DNA of 64,000 nt from Vibrio sp. Isolate32 (GTDB lineage: Bacteria > Pseudomonadota > Gammaproteobacteria > Enterobacterales > Vibrionaceae). Of the stretch, positions 56,284-64,000 are shown in pieces. A model generated the notes under the pieces. That model saw only the letters and a program-made list of their open reading frames with translations. It did no database searches and had not been told where the DNA came from. A program made the position numbers and the translations under genes. The stretch is from contig NZ_JAKEUQ010000015.1 in assembly GCF_022397955.1 (NCBI RefSeq), positions 44,252 through 108,251 on the forward strand, given 5' to 3'. The stretch's first letter is position 1, and each line of letters starts with the position of its first letter.

Positions 56284-58302
56284 TTACTTCTTATTGAACA
56301 TCGCTCGAATATTGGCAATGTGCGCCTGCCCTTTCTCCATTCGCTCTTCAGCGGACTGTGGCTTCTTCACGCTTTCCCATTCCACATCATCATGCGGCAA
56401 TTCATCCAGAAAACGACTTTGTGTTGGTTTAATTAACTCACCAAACTGACGACGTTCACGACACTTAGTAAAAGTCAGTTCTTTCTGCGCTCGAGTGATA
56501 CCCACATACATCAGGCGACGCTCTTCCTCCACATTCCCTTCATCAACACTGGTTTGGTGAGGCAAGATGCCCTCTTCTGTTCCCATCAAATACACATAAG
56601 GGAATTCCAGGCCTTTCGAAGCGTGCAGCGTCATTAACTGTACTTGGTCAGCATCATCATCGTCTTCACCACGTTCCATCATGTCGCGCAGGGTTAAGCG
56701 CTGCACAACCTCACGTAGCGATTTCTCTTCCTTATCGTAATTGTCGCCTTCTAAGTCAGCCACAATCCAACTGTAGAGATCAGACACGTTCTTCATACGC
56801 ATCTCTGCCGCTTTCGGACTTGCTGAGGTTTCGTATAACCAATCCTCGTAGTTAATATCACGAACCAAAGCACGAACCGCATCTACGGTATTGCCACGAT
56901 CTGCGTTATCCGAGATACGAACAATCCAATCAGTGAATCGACGTAGGTTCTCTAAGCCTCGGCCTGTTAAGGTTTGCTCTAAGCCCATCTCAAAGCTGGC
57001 CTCAAACAAGCTCTTACCACGCATGTTGGCATAGCTACCTAACTTCTCTAGCGTCACCGGGCCGATCTCACGGCGAGGCGTGTTTACAATACGTAGGAAG
57101 GCGTTGTCATCATCAGGGTTCACCAACACTCGTAGGTAAGCCATGATGTCTTTAATTTCGGCTCTAGCAAAGAAAGAGGTGCCGCCAGAGATCTTGTAGG
57201 GCACGCGGTTCTGCATCAACGCTTTTTCAATTAAGCGCGATTGGTGGTTACCACGGTAAAGCACCGCGTAATCTTTGTACTCAGTACGGTTCAAAAACTT
57301 GTGTGCGATGATTTCACCGGTAATACGCTCGGCCTCATGCTCCTCGTTCTTGGCATTCAATACCTTAAGCTTTTCTCCATCCGGGATCTCAGAGAATAGA
57401 GACTTCTCATACACGTGCGGGTTATTGGCGATCAAGATGTTCGCTGCACGCAAGATTCGACTGGTTGAGCGGTAATTTTGCTCGAGCTTAATTAAGCGAA
57501 GGTTTGGATAGTCCTCACCCAGCAACACCAAGTTTTGTGGTTTCGCACCACGCCATGAGTAAATAGATTGGTCATCGTCACCTACTACCGTCAAACGACC
57601 ACGCTCTCCAACCAGTAGGCGAACCAATTCGTACTGGCTGGTGTTGGTATCTTGGTATTCGTCCACAAGTAGGTAGCGAATACGCGACTGCCAACGTTCA
57701 CGCACTTCTTGATTGGTTTTGAGCAATAGTACTGGCAGGGCAATCAAATCATCAAAGTCGAGGGCGTTGTAGGCCTTCATCTGCTTTTGATACATCTCGA
57801 AACAGAACGCAAACAACTGCTCTTGCTCACCTTGAGCGCGCGCTTTCGCCTGGTCTGGCGTCAGCATGTCATTCTTCCAATTCGAAATCGCACTCATCAA
57901 TGCACGCAATAAATCTTTATCGCCATCGATTTGTCTTTCAGTTAGCTCTTTTAATAGGGCTAACTGGTCTTGGTCATCAAACAGAGAGAAGCCGGCTTTT
58001 AGGCCCAGTGCTTTGTACTCGCGACGAATAATCGTTAGGCCCATGGTATGAAACGTTGAAACGATAAGTCCTTTCGCTTCACCTTTACCTAAGGTTTGCC
58101 CTACACGCTCTTTCATCTCACGCGCTGCTTTATTCGTAAAGGTCACTGCCGCGATGTTACGCGCCTTGTAGCCACACTCCTGAACCAAATAAGCAATTTT
58201 ATTGGTGATAACACGTGTCTTGCCTGATCCAGCGCCCGCTAATACTAAGCAGGGGCCTGAAACATACTTCACGGCTTCATCTTGTCTTGGGTTCAGTTTC
58301 AT
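56284..58302 (-). CDS. rep: ATP-dependent DNA helicase Rep
   Basis: A 672-residue superfamily 1A helicase (3'-5') that helps replication forks pass obstacles. Motif I is [14 protein letters not shown], Ia [57 protein letters not shown] and VI VGITRAQ. The length (E. coli Rep 673, UvrD 720) and the N-terminus [20 protein letters not shown] identify Rep rather than UvrD. It is divergent from the vexR regulator. Confidence 0.96.
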   Translation of the reverse strand: MKLNPRQDEAVKYVSGPCLVLAGAGSGKTRVITNKIAYLVQECGYKARNIAAVTFTNKAAREMKERVGQTLGKGEAKGLIVSTFHTMGLTIIRREYKALGLKAGFSLFDDQDQLALLKELTERQIDGDKDLLRALMSAISNWKNDMLTPDQAKARAQGEQEQLFAFCFEMYQKQMKAYNALDFDDLIALPVLLLKTNQEVRERWQSRIRYLLVDEYQDTNTSQYELVRLLVGERGRLTVVGDDDQSIYSWRGAKPQNLVLLGEDYPNLRLIKLEQNYRSTSRILRAANILIANNPHVYEKSLFSEIPDGEKLKVLNAKNEEHEAERITGEIIAHKFLNRTEYKDYAVLYRGNHQSRLIEKALMQNRVPYKISGGTSFFARAEIKDIMAYLRVLVNPDDDNAFLRIVNTPRREIGPVTLEKLGSYANMRGKSLFEASFEMGLEQTLTGRGLENLRRFTDWIVRISDNADRGNTVDAVRALVRDINYEDWLYETSASPKAAEMRMKNVSDLYSWIVADLEGDNYDKEEKSLREVVQRLTLRDMMERGEDDDDADQVQLMTLHASKGLEFPYVYLMGTEEGILPHQTSVDEGNVEEERRLMYVGITRAQKELTFTKCRERRQFGELIKPTQSRFLDELPHDDVEWESVKKPQSAEERMEKGQAHIANIRAMFNKK

Positions 58303-58446
58303 TTGATTCTCTATCTGTTCTTACAAGGTCCGAATTGGTTGCACGCCTATAATAATGCTGCAACATTACGAATGCTACGTTCTCTTCTACAAGAATTTTA
58401 CGTCATTTATGCAAAACTTTGTTGCACATGTGTATGGTTCTCAGGC

Positions 58447-58470
58447 TATAATGAATGAACGTTCATTCAT
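58447..58470 (+). promoter_or_regulatory. vexR promoter -10 and 20-bp operator palindrome
   Basis: A -10 box TATAAT (58447-58452) is directly followed and overlapped by the perfect palindrome ATGAATGAACGTTCATTCAT (58451-58470), a typical TetR/AcrR operator. A -35-like TTGCAC lies at 58422-58427 (19-bp spacer). The arrangement points to autorepression of vexR and the efflux genes after it. Confidence 0.88.
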
Positions 58471-58483
58471 CAGTGGTGTAAAT

Positions 58484-59065
58484 ATGACTACTCATGTACC
58501 TCAGGATAAACGCCAACAAATACTTTCTGCAGCAGAGAAGCTAATTGCGGAGGTCGGTTTTCAAGGTCTCTCAATGCAAAAACTAGCAAAAGAAGCGGGA
58601 GTGGCTGCTGGCACTATCTATCGCTACTTTGATGATAAGGATCACTTGATCGATGACGTTCGAGTGCTCGTAACTCAACGAGTAGCAGATGCTGTACAAG
58701 ACGGAGTTAATGATTCGGATCCAATAAAGCAACGCTACAGAACCATGTGGCTCAACATATGGAACTTAGCGGGAACGAATTTAGCTGCGATTAAAAATCG
58801 AGTTCAGTATGACTCTCTACCCATCACAAATAACCTAAACTTCAGGGAACTTGAACGAAAAATGTTTGCCCAAGTTGAGCTGCTATTTAATGAGGGTAAA
58901 GAGCAAGGATTGTTTAAACCACTTGATAATGAAGTATTAAGCGGCTTGAGCCTAGCGGCTAGTGTATCTCTAGCGCGTAAGCATTCTTTAGGATTTTACC
59001 AACTCGACGAGGCAGCACTTGAAGCTGCAATAGAAGCCAGTTGGGATGCAATAATTAAACACTAG
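58484..59065 (+). CDS. vexR: TetR/AcrR family regulator of the RND efflux locus
   Basis: A 193-residue regulator with an N-terminal TetR helix-turn-helix (QQILSAAEKLIAEVGFQGLS, MQKLAKEAGVAAGTIYRYFD) and a helical ligand-binding C-terminus. The frame extends to 58355, but ATG 58484 (MTTHVPQDKRQQ) lies 14 bp after the operator palindrome and starts the HTH properly. It precedes the vexA- and vexB-like genes by 18 bp and is likely in their operon. The symbol rests on similarity of gene order and proteins to V. cholerae vexRAB (recalled). The true effector (bile salts in V. cholerae) is not known here. Confidence 0.82.
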   Translation: MTTHVPQDKRQQILSAAEKLIAEVGFQGLSMQKLAKEAGVAAGTIYRYFDDKDHLIDDVRVLVTQRVADAVQDGVNDSDPIKQRYRTMWLNIWNLAGTNLAAIKNRVQYDSLPITNNLNFRELERKMFAQVELLFNEGKEQGLFKPLDNEVLSGLSLAASVSLARKHSLGFYQLDEAALEAAIEASWDAIIKH

Positions 59066-59083
59066 ATCGGAGTTTTGACCATA

Positions 59084-60190
59084 ATGAAAAAGTGGACTTT
59101 CTTCATGTTACTCATCGCTGTACTGCTTTTCGGCAGCGTTATTGGGTTTAACATGTTCAAACAACAAAAAATTGCTGAGTACATGGCAAACCGCCCTGAA
59201 CCAGAATTTCCAGTAACGGTTACTGAAGTTCAGCCGATCGATTGGGTTCCGGTGATCGAAGCTATCGGCTTCATCGAACCTAACCAAGGTGTGACACTAG
59301 CAAACGAAACCAGCGGCGTAATCGACCAAATTTCTTTTGAATCAGGTACTGAAGTTAAGAGCGATCAACTACTCGTTCGTCTTGATTCAGAGGTAGAGAA
59401 AGCGAACCTTAAGAGCTCTGAAGCTCGCCTGCCTGCTGCAAAAGCAAAGTACAAACGCTACCAAGGTCTATTCAAGAAAGGCTCTATCTCTAAAGAAGCT
59501 TACGATGAAGCTGAAGCTAATTACTTCTCTCTTTCTGCTGACATTGAGAGCCTAAAAGCATCTATCGATCGTCGTGAAATTCGTGCTCCTTTCGATGGAA
59601 AGGTTGGTATTCGTAACGTTTACCTAGGTCAATACCTGCAATCAGGTACAGATATCGTTCGTTTGGAAGATACCAGTGTAATGCGCCTGCGTTTCACTGT
59701 TTCTCAAACTGACATATCTCGCATCAGTGTGGGCCAAGCAGTTGATATCTTCGTTGACGCTTACCCTGAAATCCCATTTGAGGGATCTATCAGTGCCATC
59801 GAACCTGCAGTTAGCGTACAAAGTGGTCTTATCCAAGTTCAAGCAGACATTCCAAACAATGATGGCAAGCTTCGTAGCGGTATGTTCGCTCGCGCAAACA
59901 TCATTCTGCCTAAACTAGAGAACCAAGTCACTCTTCCTCAAACAGCGATTACTTTCACCCTATACGGTGACAATGTTTACATCCTGACTGAAGAAGACGG
60001 CGTTCAACGTGTTGCTCAACATGTTGTAAAAGTTGGTGAGCGTACAGCTGATATTGCACACATCCTTGAAGGCGTAAAAGCCGGTGATACAGTTGTAACT
60101 TCTGGCCAAGTACGTCTAAGTAACGGTGCCAAAGTTAAGGTTGTTGAAAGTGATGCAATCACTCCGCCATCTGAAACACCTAAGCTGTAA
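59084..60190 (+). CDS. vexA: RND efflux periplasmic adaptor (membrane fusion protein)
   Basis: A 368-residue protein with an N-terminal membrane helix (FFMLLIAVLLFGSVIGFNMF). The barrel-sandwich/lipoyl halves are seen in GVTLANETSGVIDQISFESG and REIRAPFDGKVGIRNVYLGQ, with a short helical hairpin between and a beta-barrel and membrane-proximal domain after. It would link the RND pump to an outer membrane channel such as TolC, which is not encoded here. ATG 59084 has GGAG at 59069-59072, 11 nt upstream; the frame also has a TTG at 59075 too close to that site. vexB follows 11 bp later. Confidence 0.9.
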   Translation: MKKWTFFMLLIAVLLFGSVIGFNMFKQQKIAEYMANRPEPEFPVTVTEVQPIDWVPVIEAIGFIEPNQGVTLANETSGVIDQISFESGTEVKSDQLLVRLDSEVEKANLKSSEARLPAAKAKYKRYQGLFKKGSISKEAYDEAEANYFSLSADIESLKASIDRREIRAPFDGKVGIRNVYLGQYLQSGTDIVRLEDTSVMRLRFTVSQTDISRISVGQAVDIFVDAYPEIPFEGSISAIEPAVSVQSGLIQVQADIPNNDGKLRSGMFARANIILPKLENQVTLPQTAITFTLYGDNVYILTEEDGVQRVAQHVVKVGERTADIAHILEGVKAGDTVVTSGQVRLSNGAKVKVVESDAITPPSETPKL

Positions 60191-60201
60191 CTGGAGGCAC
60201 A

Positions 60202-63200
60202 ATGCGCTTTACTGATGTTTTTATTAAACGTCCAGTTCTAGCGGTATCCATCAGCTTTTTGATTGCTCTGCTTGGCTTACAAGCAATCTTCAAAATGCAG
60301 GTGCGTGAATACCCTGAAATGACGAATACCGTCGTAACCGTAACCACGAGTTACTACGGTGCAAGTGCCGATCTTATCCAAGGCTTTATCACGCAGCCCC
60401 TCGAACAGGCTGTGGCTCAAGCGGATAACATCGACTATATGACTTCTTCTTCTGTACTCGGTAGCTCGACGATTACCGTGAACATGAAGTTGAACACCGA
60501 CCCGAATGCCGCGCTATCTGACATACTGGCCAAGACAAACTCGGTGCGTTCTCAGCTTCCTAAAGAAGCTGAAGATCCAACCGTGACTATGTCGACTGGT
60601 TCAACGACAGCCGTACTCTACATTGGCTTTACCAGTGACGAGCTGGTGTCGAGCCAAATTACCGACTATCTAGAGCGTGTAATCAACCCGCAGCTATTTA
60701 CGGTAAATGGTGTATCTAAAGTTGACCTATATGGTGGTATGAAATACGCACTGCGCGTATGGCTAGATCCATCAAAAATGGCGGCGGTTAGCCTGACTGC
60801 ATCTGATGTGATGACGGTACTGAACGCTAACAACTACCAATCAGCTACGGGTCAAGCAACGGGGGAATTTGTTCTTTATAACGGCAGTGCCGACACGCAA
60901 GTATCCAATACTGAAGAGTTAGAGAACTTAGTCGTTAGAAGTGGTGAAGGTGAGATTATTCGCTTATCTGACATCGCTAAGGTTTCTCTAGAGAAAAGCC
61001 ACGATGTTTACCGTGCAAGTGCCAATGGTCAGGAAGCGGTGGTTGCAGCGATTAATGCGGCACCAAGTGCTAACCCAATCAACATTGCAGCTGATGTACT
61101 TGAGCTTCTTCCTCAACTAGAGAAGAATCTTCCAAGCAACATCTCAATGAACGTAATGTACGATTCAACCATTGCAATTAACGAGTCAATTCAAGAAGTT
61201 ATCAAGACTATCCTTGAAGCGGCATTAATCGTATTAATCGTAATCACCTTGTTCTTAGGTTCATTCCGAGCGGTACTGATCCCTATCGTTACTATCCCAC
61301 TGTCTTTGATTGGTGTGGCAATGGTAATGCAGGCGATGGGCTTCTCTTGGAACCTGATGACACTACTGGCGATGGTACTCGCCATCGGTCTGGTGGTAGA
61401 TGATGCGATCGTTGTACTTGAGAATGTCGACAGGCATATCAAGCTCGGGGAGTCCCCTTTCCGCGCTGCGATCATCGGTACTCGTGAAATTGCGGTGCCT
61501 GTTATCGCAATGACACTCACGCTAGGTGCGGTATACGCTCCGATCGCGATGATGGGCGGTATCACGGGCTCACTATTTAAAGAGTTCGCACTAACCCTAG
61601 CCGGTTCTGTATTTGTATCAGGTATCGTGGCACTAACGCTATCGCCAATGATGTGTTCAAAAATGTTGAAAGCTCACGCAGAGCCGAGCAAGTTTGAGCA
61701 GAAGGTTCATAGCGTTTTGGATGGTATGACTAACCGTTACGAGCGTATGCTTGGCGCGGTAATGCAACATCGTCCAGTATTTATTGGCTTTGCGATCATC
61801 GTATTTGCAAGCTTGCCGATGCTGTTTAAGTTCATCCCTAGTGAATTAGCACCTTCAGAAGATAAAGGTGTAATCATGCTGATGGGTACTGCACCATCTA
61901 ATGCGAACTTAGACTTCATGCAAAATACCATGAACGACGTAAACAAGATTCTGTCTGATCAGCCAGAAGTAGCTTACGCGCAAGTGTTCACAGGTGTTCC
62001 TAATGCAAACCAAGCGTTTGGTATTGCATCTATGGTTCCTTGGAGTGAGCGTGAAGCAAGCCAATCTGAGGTAGCAAACCGCGTTGGTGGTTTGGTGAAA
62101 GATGTGCCTGGAATGGCAGTAACAGCCTTCCAAATGCCTGAGCTACCAGGTGCGGGTTCAGGTCTTCCAATTCAGTTTGTTATTACAACGCCAAACAGTT
62201 TTGAGAGCTTGTTCCAAATCACCACTGATATCTTGACTGATGTAGCGACAAATCCACTGTTCGTTTACTCGGATCTCGACCTGAACTACGACTCAGCAAC
62301 GATGAAAGTACACATCGATAAAGATAAAGCGGGCGCATACGGTGTGACCATGCAAGATATCGGTATCACGCTAGGTACTATGATGTCTGATGGCTACGTA
62401 AACCGTATCGACTTAAATGGTCGTTCTTACGAGGTTATCCCTCAGGTAGAGCGTAAGTTCCGCTTGAACCCAGAATCGATGAATAACTACTATGTACGTG
62501 CTGCTGACGGCAATGCTGTCCCACTAGGCAGTTTGATTACGATTGATGTTGTGGCAGAGCCTCGCTCTCTTCCTCACTTCAACCAACTAAACTCAGCTAC
62601 GATTGGTGCGGTACCAGCTCCAGGCGCAGCGATGGGTGATGCAATTGCATGGTTTGAAGACACGGCGGCGAATAAGCTTCCAAGTGGCTACAACCACGAT
62701 TACATGGGTGAAGCACGTCAATACGTAACTGAAGGTAGCGCACTTTACGCGACCTTTGGTCTAGCACTGGCTATCATCTTCTTGGTACTGGCGATTCAAT
62801 TCGAATCACTGAAAGATCCATTGGTTATCATGGTATCTGTACCATTGGCGATCTGTGGTGCCCTAATCGCTCTGGCTTGGGGTGCGGCAACGATGAACAT
62901 CTACTCGCAAGTAGGTTTGATCACCTTAGTCGGCCTGATTACCAAGCACGGTATCTTGATCTGTGAGGTTGCAAAAGAAGAACAGTTGCATCACCACAAG
63001 ACTCGTATTGAAGCGGTAATGGAAGCTGCGAAGGTTCGTCTTCGTCCAATCCTGATGACAACAGCTGCGATGATCGCGGGTCTAATCCCACTGATGTACG
63101 CAAGTGGTGCAGGTGCAGCTCAGCGCTTTAGTATCGGTATCGTAATCGTTGCTGGTCTGGCGATTGGTACTATCTTTACGCTGTTTGTACTGCCTGTGAT

Positions 63201-63306
63201 TTACAGCTACCTAGCTGAAAAACACAAGCCTCTTCCTGTGTTTGTTGAAGACAAAGACCTAGAAAAACTAGCTCGCGTTGATGAAGCAAAAGCAGCGCAC
63301 AGATAA
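60202..63306 (+). CDS. vexB: RND multidrug efflux permease
   Basis: A 1034-residue inner membrane proton antiporter of the HAE1/AcrB superfamily with 12 helices and two large periplasmic loops. The N-terminus MRFTDVFIKRPVLAVSISFL and the second repeat ending GLITKHGILICEVAKEEQ are characteristic. The proton-relay aspartates are in LVVDDAIVVLENVDRHIKLG (helix 4), and the helix 10 lysine is likely in GLITKHGIL. GGAGG precedes the ATG. Compared with AcrB (1049) it is normal in length. Together with vexR and vexA it resembles the V. cholerae vexRAB locus. The substrate range (bile salts, detergents, drugs) is inferred from that family. Confidence 0.92.
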   Translation: MRFTDVFIKRPVLAVSISFLIALLGLQAIFKMQVREYPEMTNTVVTVTTSYYGASADLIQGFITQPLEQAVAQADNIDYMTSSSVLGSSTITVNMKLNTDPNAALSDILAKTNSVRSQLPKEAEDPTVTMSTGSTTAVLYIGFTSDELVSSQITDYLERVINPQLFTVNGVSKVDLYGGMKYALRVWLDPSKMAAVSLTASDVMTVLNANNYQSATGQATGEFVLYNGSADTQVSNTEELENLVVRSGEGEIIRLSDIAKVSLEKSHDVYRASANGQEAVVAAINAAPSANPINIAADVLELLPQLEKNLPSNISMNVMYDSTIAINESIQEVIKTILEAALIVLIVITLFLGSFRAVLIPIVTIPLSLIGVAMVMQAMGFSWNLMTLLAMVLAIGLVVDDAIVVLENVDRHIKLGESPFRAAIIGTREIAVPVIAMTLTLGAVYAPIAMMGGITGSLFKEFALTLAGSVFVSGIVALTLSPMMCSKMLKAHAEPSKFEQKVHSVLDGMTNRYERMLGAVMQHRPVFIGFAIIVFASLPMLFKFIPSELAPSEDKGVIMLMGTAPSNANLDFMQNTMNDVNKILSDQPEVAYAQVFTGVPNANQAFGIASMVPWSEREASQSEVANRVGGLVKDVPGMAVTAFQMPELPGAGSGLPIQFVITTPNSFESLFQITTDILTDVATNPLFVYSDLDLNYDSATMKVHIDKDKAGAYGVTMQDIGITLGTMMSDGYVNRIDLNGRSYEVIPQVERKFRLNPESMNNYYVRAADGNAVPLGSLITIDVVAEPRSLPHFNQLNSATIGAVPAPGAAMGDAIAWFEDTAANKLPSGYNHDYMGEARQYVTEGSALYATFGLALAIIFLVLAIQFESLKDPLVIMVSVPLAICGALIALAWGAATMNIYSQVGLITLVGLITKHGILICEVAKEEQLHHHKTRIEAVMEAAKVRLRPILMTTAAMIAGLIPLMYASGAGAAQRFSIGIVIVAGLAIGTIFTLFVLPVIYSYLAEKHKPLPVFVEDKDLEKLARVDEAKAAHR

Positions 63307-63349
63307 TTAGCAGATAACAAGTAATCGCTAAGTCGTAAAACAATCAAAA

Positions 63350-63373
63350 AGGCTACTTCGGTGGCCTTTTTTT
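63350..63373 (+). terminator. vexRAB terminator
   Basis: AGGCTAC-TTCG-GTGGCCT, seven pairs (one G-U) closed by a stable UUCG tetraloop, then seven T. Confidence 0.93.
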
Positions 63374-63443
63374 ATACGCGATAGGCGACATCTTAGATGT
63401 GATTAAATAGAATAGTGATAAATAGTCAGGAGTTTTAATCGAT

Positions 63444-63695
63444 ATGTTTGATCCAAAAAAACTAGAGCAAATTGCTAAACAGATCCACGACTCTATGCCT
63501 CAGCCAGTAAAAGAACTGGGTTCAGACGTAGATCAGAAAGTTCGCCAAGTTATACAAGGCCAGCTAAACAAACTAGATGTTGTAAGCCGTGAAGAGTTTG
63601 ATGTTCAAACTCAAGTACTACTGCGCACTCGTCAAAAGCTGACCGAAATGGAACAAAAGCTTGCAGAGCTAGAAGCTAAGCTTGCAGACAAGTAA
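63444..63695 (+). CDS. ubiK: Ubiquinone biosynthesis accessory factor UbiK
   Basis: An 83-residue protein of the BMFP (YqiC) family: [20 protein letters not shown] with the PxPxK-like start, then a strong C-terminal coiled coil ([20 protein letters not shown]). In E. coli it binds UbiJ and membranes and is needed for efficient ubiquinone synthesis under oxygen. The partner ubiJ is at 26.9 kb. A GGAG ribosome site is upstream and a strong terminator follows. Confidence 0.94.
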   Translation: MFDPKKLEQIAKQIHDSMPQPVKELGSDVDQKVRQVIQGQLNKLDVVSREEFDVQTQVLLRTRQKLTEMEQKLAELEAKLADK

Positions 63696-63718
63696 GCACT
63701 CAAGCGAACAAAGATAAG

Positions 63719-63749
63719 AGGGCTGACGTGAAAACGTCAGCCCTTTTTT
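63719..63749 (+). terminator. ubiK terminator
   Basis: AGGGCTGACGT-gaaa-ACGTCAGCCCT, an 11-bp perfect stem with a GNRA-type loop, then TTTTTT. Confidence 0.94.
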
Positions 63750-63787
63750 ATGGTTCATCGCGGATTAGCGGGAACTAAAAACAAAAA

Positions 63788-63847
63788 AAACGGTAGTAAG
63801 TGATAGGGTTTAGTCGCCAAACAAAAATCATACACAAACTACCGTTT
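63788..63847. repeat. 10-bp inverted repeat flanking the transposase leader
   Basis: AAACGGTAGT (63788-63797) and ACTACCGTTT (63838-63847) are perfect inverted repeats 40 nt apart. The second arm ends 2 bp before the transposase ATG and so covers its ribosome site. It may be part of the IS end and may also block translation of read-through transcripts. The outer end of the IS is not certain (about 63770-63790). Confidence 0.5.
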
Positions 63848-63849
63848 CC

Positions 63850-64000
63850 ATGCCGAATCATACTTTCCTATCTTCATTCTGGGAAGGCTTTAAAATAGTA
63901 AAGTCTCACCAGACAGCATCACTTATTACCCTGACTCTTAAACCTAACTCTGAGGCAAAATGCCCTTGTGGTCTTGAGGCCGAGGCTATCCATGAGTATC
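63850..64000 (+). mobile_element. Insertion sequence, start of a probable ISL3-family transposase (cut by window edge)
   Basis: From ATG 63850 the frame stays open to the window end (50 codons): MPNHTFLSSFWEGFKIVKSH, then KCPCGLEAEAIHEY. A CxCG plus downstream His/Glu in the first 60 residues is the pattern of the N-terminal zinc-finger-like domain of ISL3 transposases. The inverted repeat just before the ATG fits an IS leader. The catalytic domain and the other end lie beyond 64000, so intactness is unknown. It follows the ubiK terminator, apparently without damaging that gene. Confidence 0.6.

Overview
The window is an ordinary stretch of gammaproteobacterial core chromosome, almost certainly from a Vibrio (moderate GC, Vibrio-like proteins throughout). 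The gene order typA / glnA-glnL-glnG / hemN / yihI / csrC / engB / spf / polA is the E. coli order, inverted in this window. Further markers are RyhB beside hemB, the rmuC-ubiEJB-tatABC cluster and a vexRAB-type efflux locus near cytochrome c5. Assignment to the V. splendidus clade is only an impression.

Layout. 1-880: end of a DUF2959 gene and a small P-loop ATPase. 1.1-8.5 kb: nitrogen control, with typA divergent from glnA, NtrC sites and a sigma-54 promoter before glnA, and an NtrC site at glnL. 8.6-11.2 kb: a GGDEF-EAL sensor. 11.2-14.6 kb: hemN, a DUF2489 gene, yihI and a methyltransferase. 14.7-20.8 kb: three regulatory RNAs, all on the minus strand (CsrC-type, Spot 42, RyhB), around cytochrome c4, engB and polA. 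20.8-30 kb: GNAT, hemB, tatD, a 38-residue CxxC protein, then the minus-strand cluster rmuC-ubiE-ubiJ-ubiB-tatA-tatB-tatC. 30-36.8 kb: two DMT exporters, a flavoprotein with a MITE-like repeat at its stop codon, uspB, ftnA, uspA, a Cys/Lys-rich protein behind a Fur-like palindrome, and rsmJ. 36.9-45.8 kb: a GGDEF-EAL protein with a periplasmic binding domain, asnC, prlC, rlmJ, gor and a DUF6482 gene. 45.9-48.3 kb: an orphan nqrB and a SPOR-like protein. 48.4-54 kb: a peptide-type ABC transporter operon. 54.8-55.5 kb: a five-gene tRNA operon (Arg-His-Pro-His-Pro). 55.7-63.7 kb: cytochrome c5, rep, vexRAB and ubiK. The last ~150 bp enter an insertion sequence whose transposase looks like the ISL3 family.

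Themes. Nitrogen control is autoregulated by NtrC. The three RNAs tie the region to carbon storage (CsrA titration), catabolite control (Spot 42) and iron limitation (RyhB/Fur), and iron genes (ferritin, hemB, hemN) lie nearby. Ubiquinone genes (ubiE, ubiJ, ubiB, ubiK), two cytochromes c and the lone NqrB paralog relate to respiration. I see no CRISPR array, prophage or defence island. The least ordinary items are the orphan NqrB with its key residues kept, the Fur-palindrome Cys-rich protein, the three sRNAs, the MITE-like element and the tRNA-Pro/His duplication with a tRNA scar.

Coordinates come from reading the sequence by eye. RNA 5' ends, operators and promoters are predictions. Start codons were moved where a ribosome binding site and family length gave a better choice.
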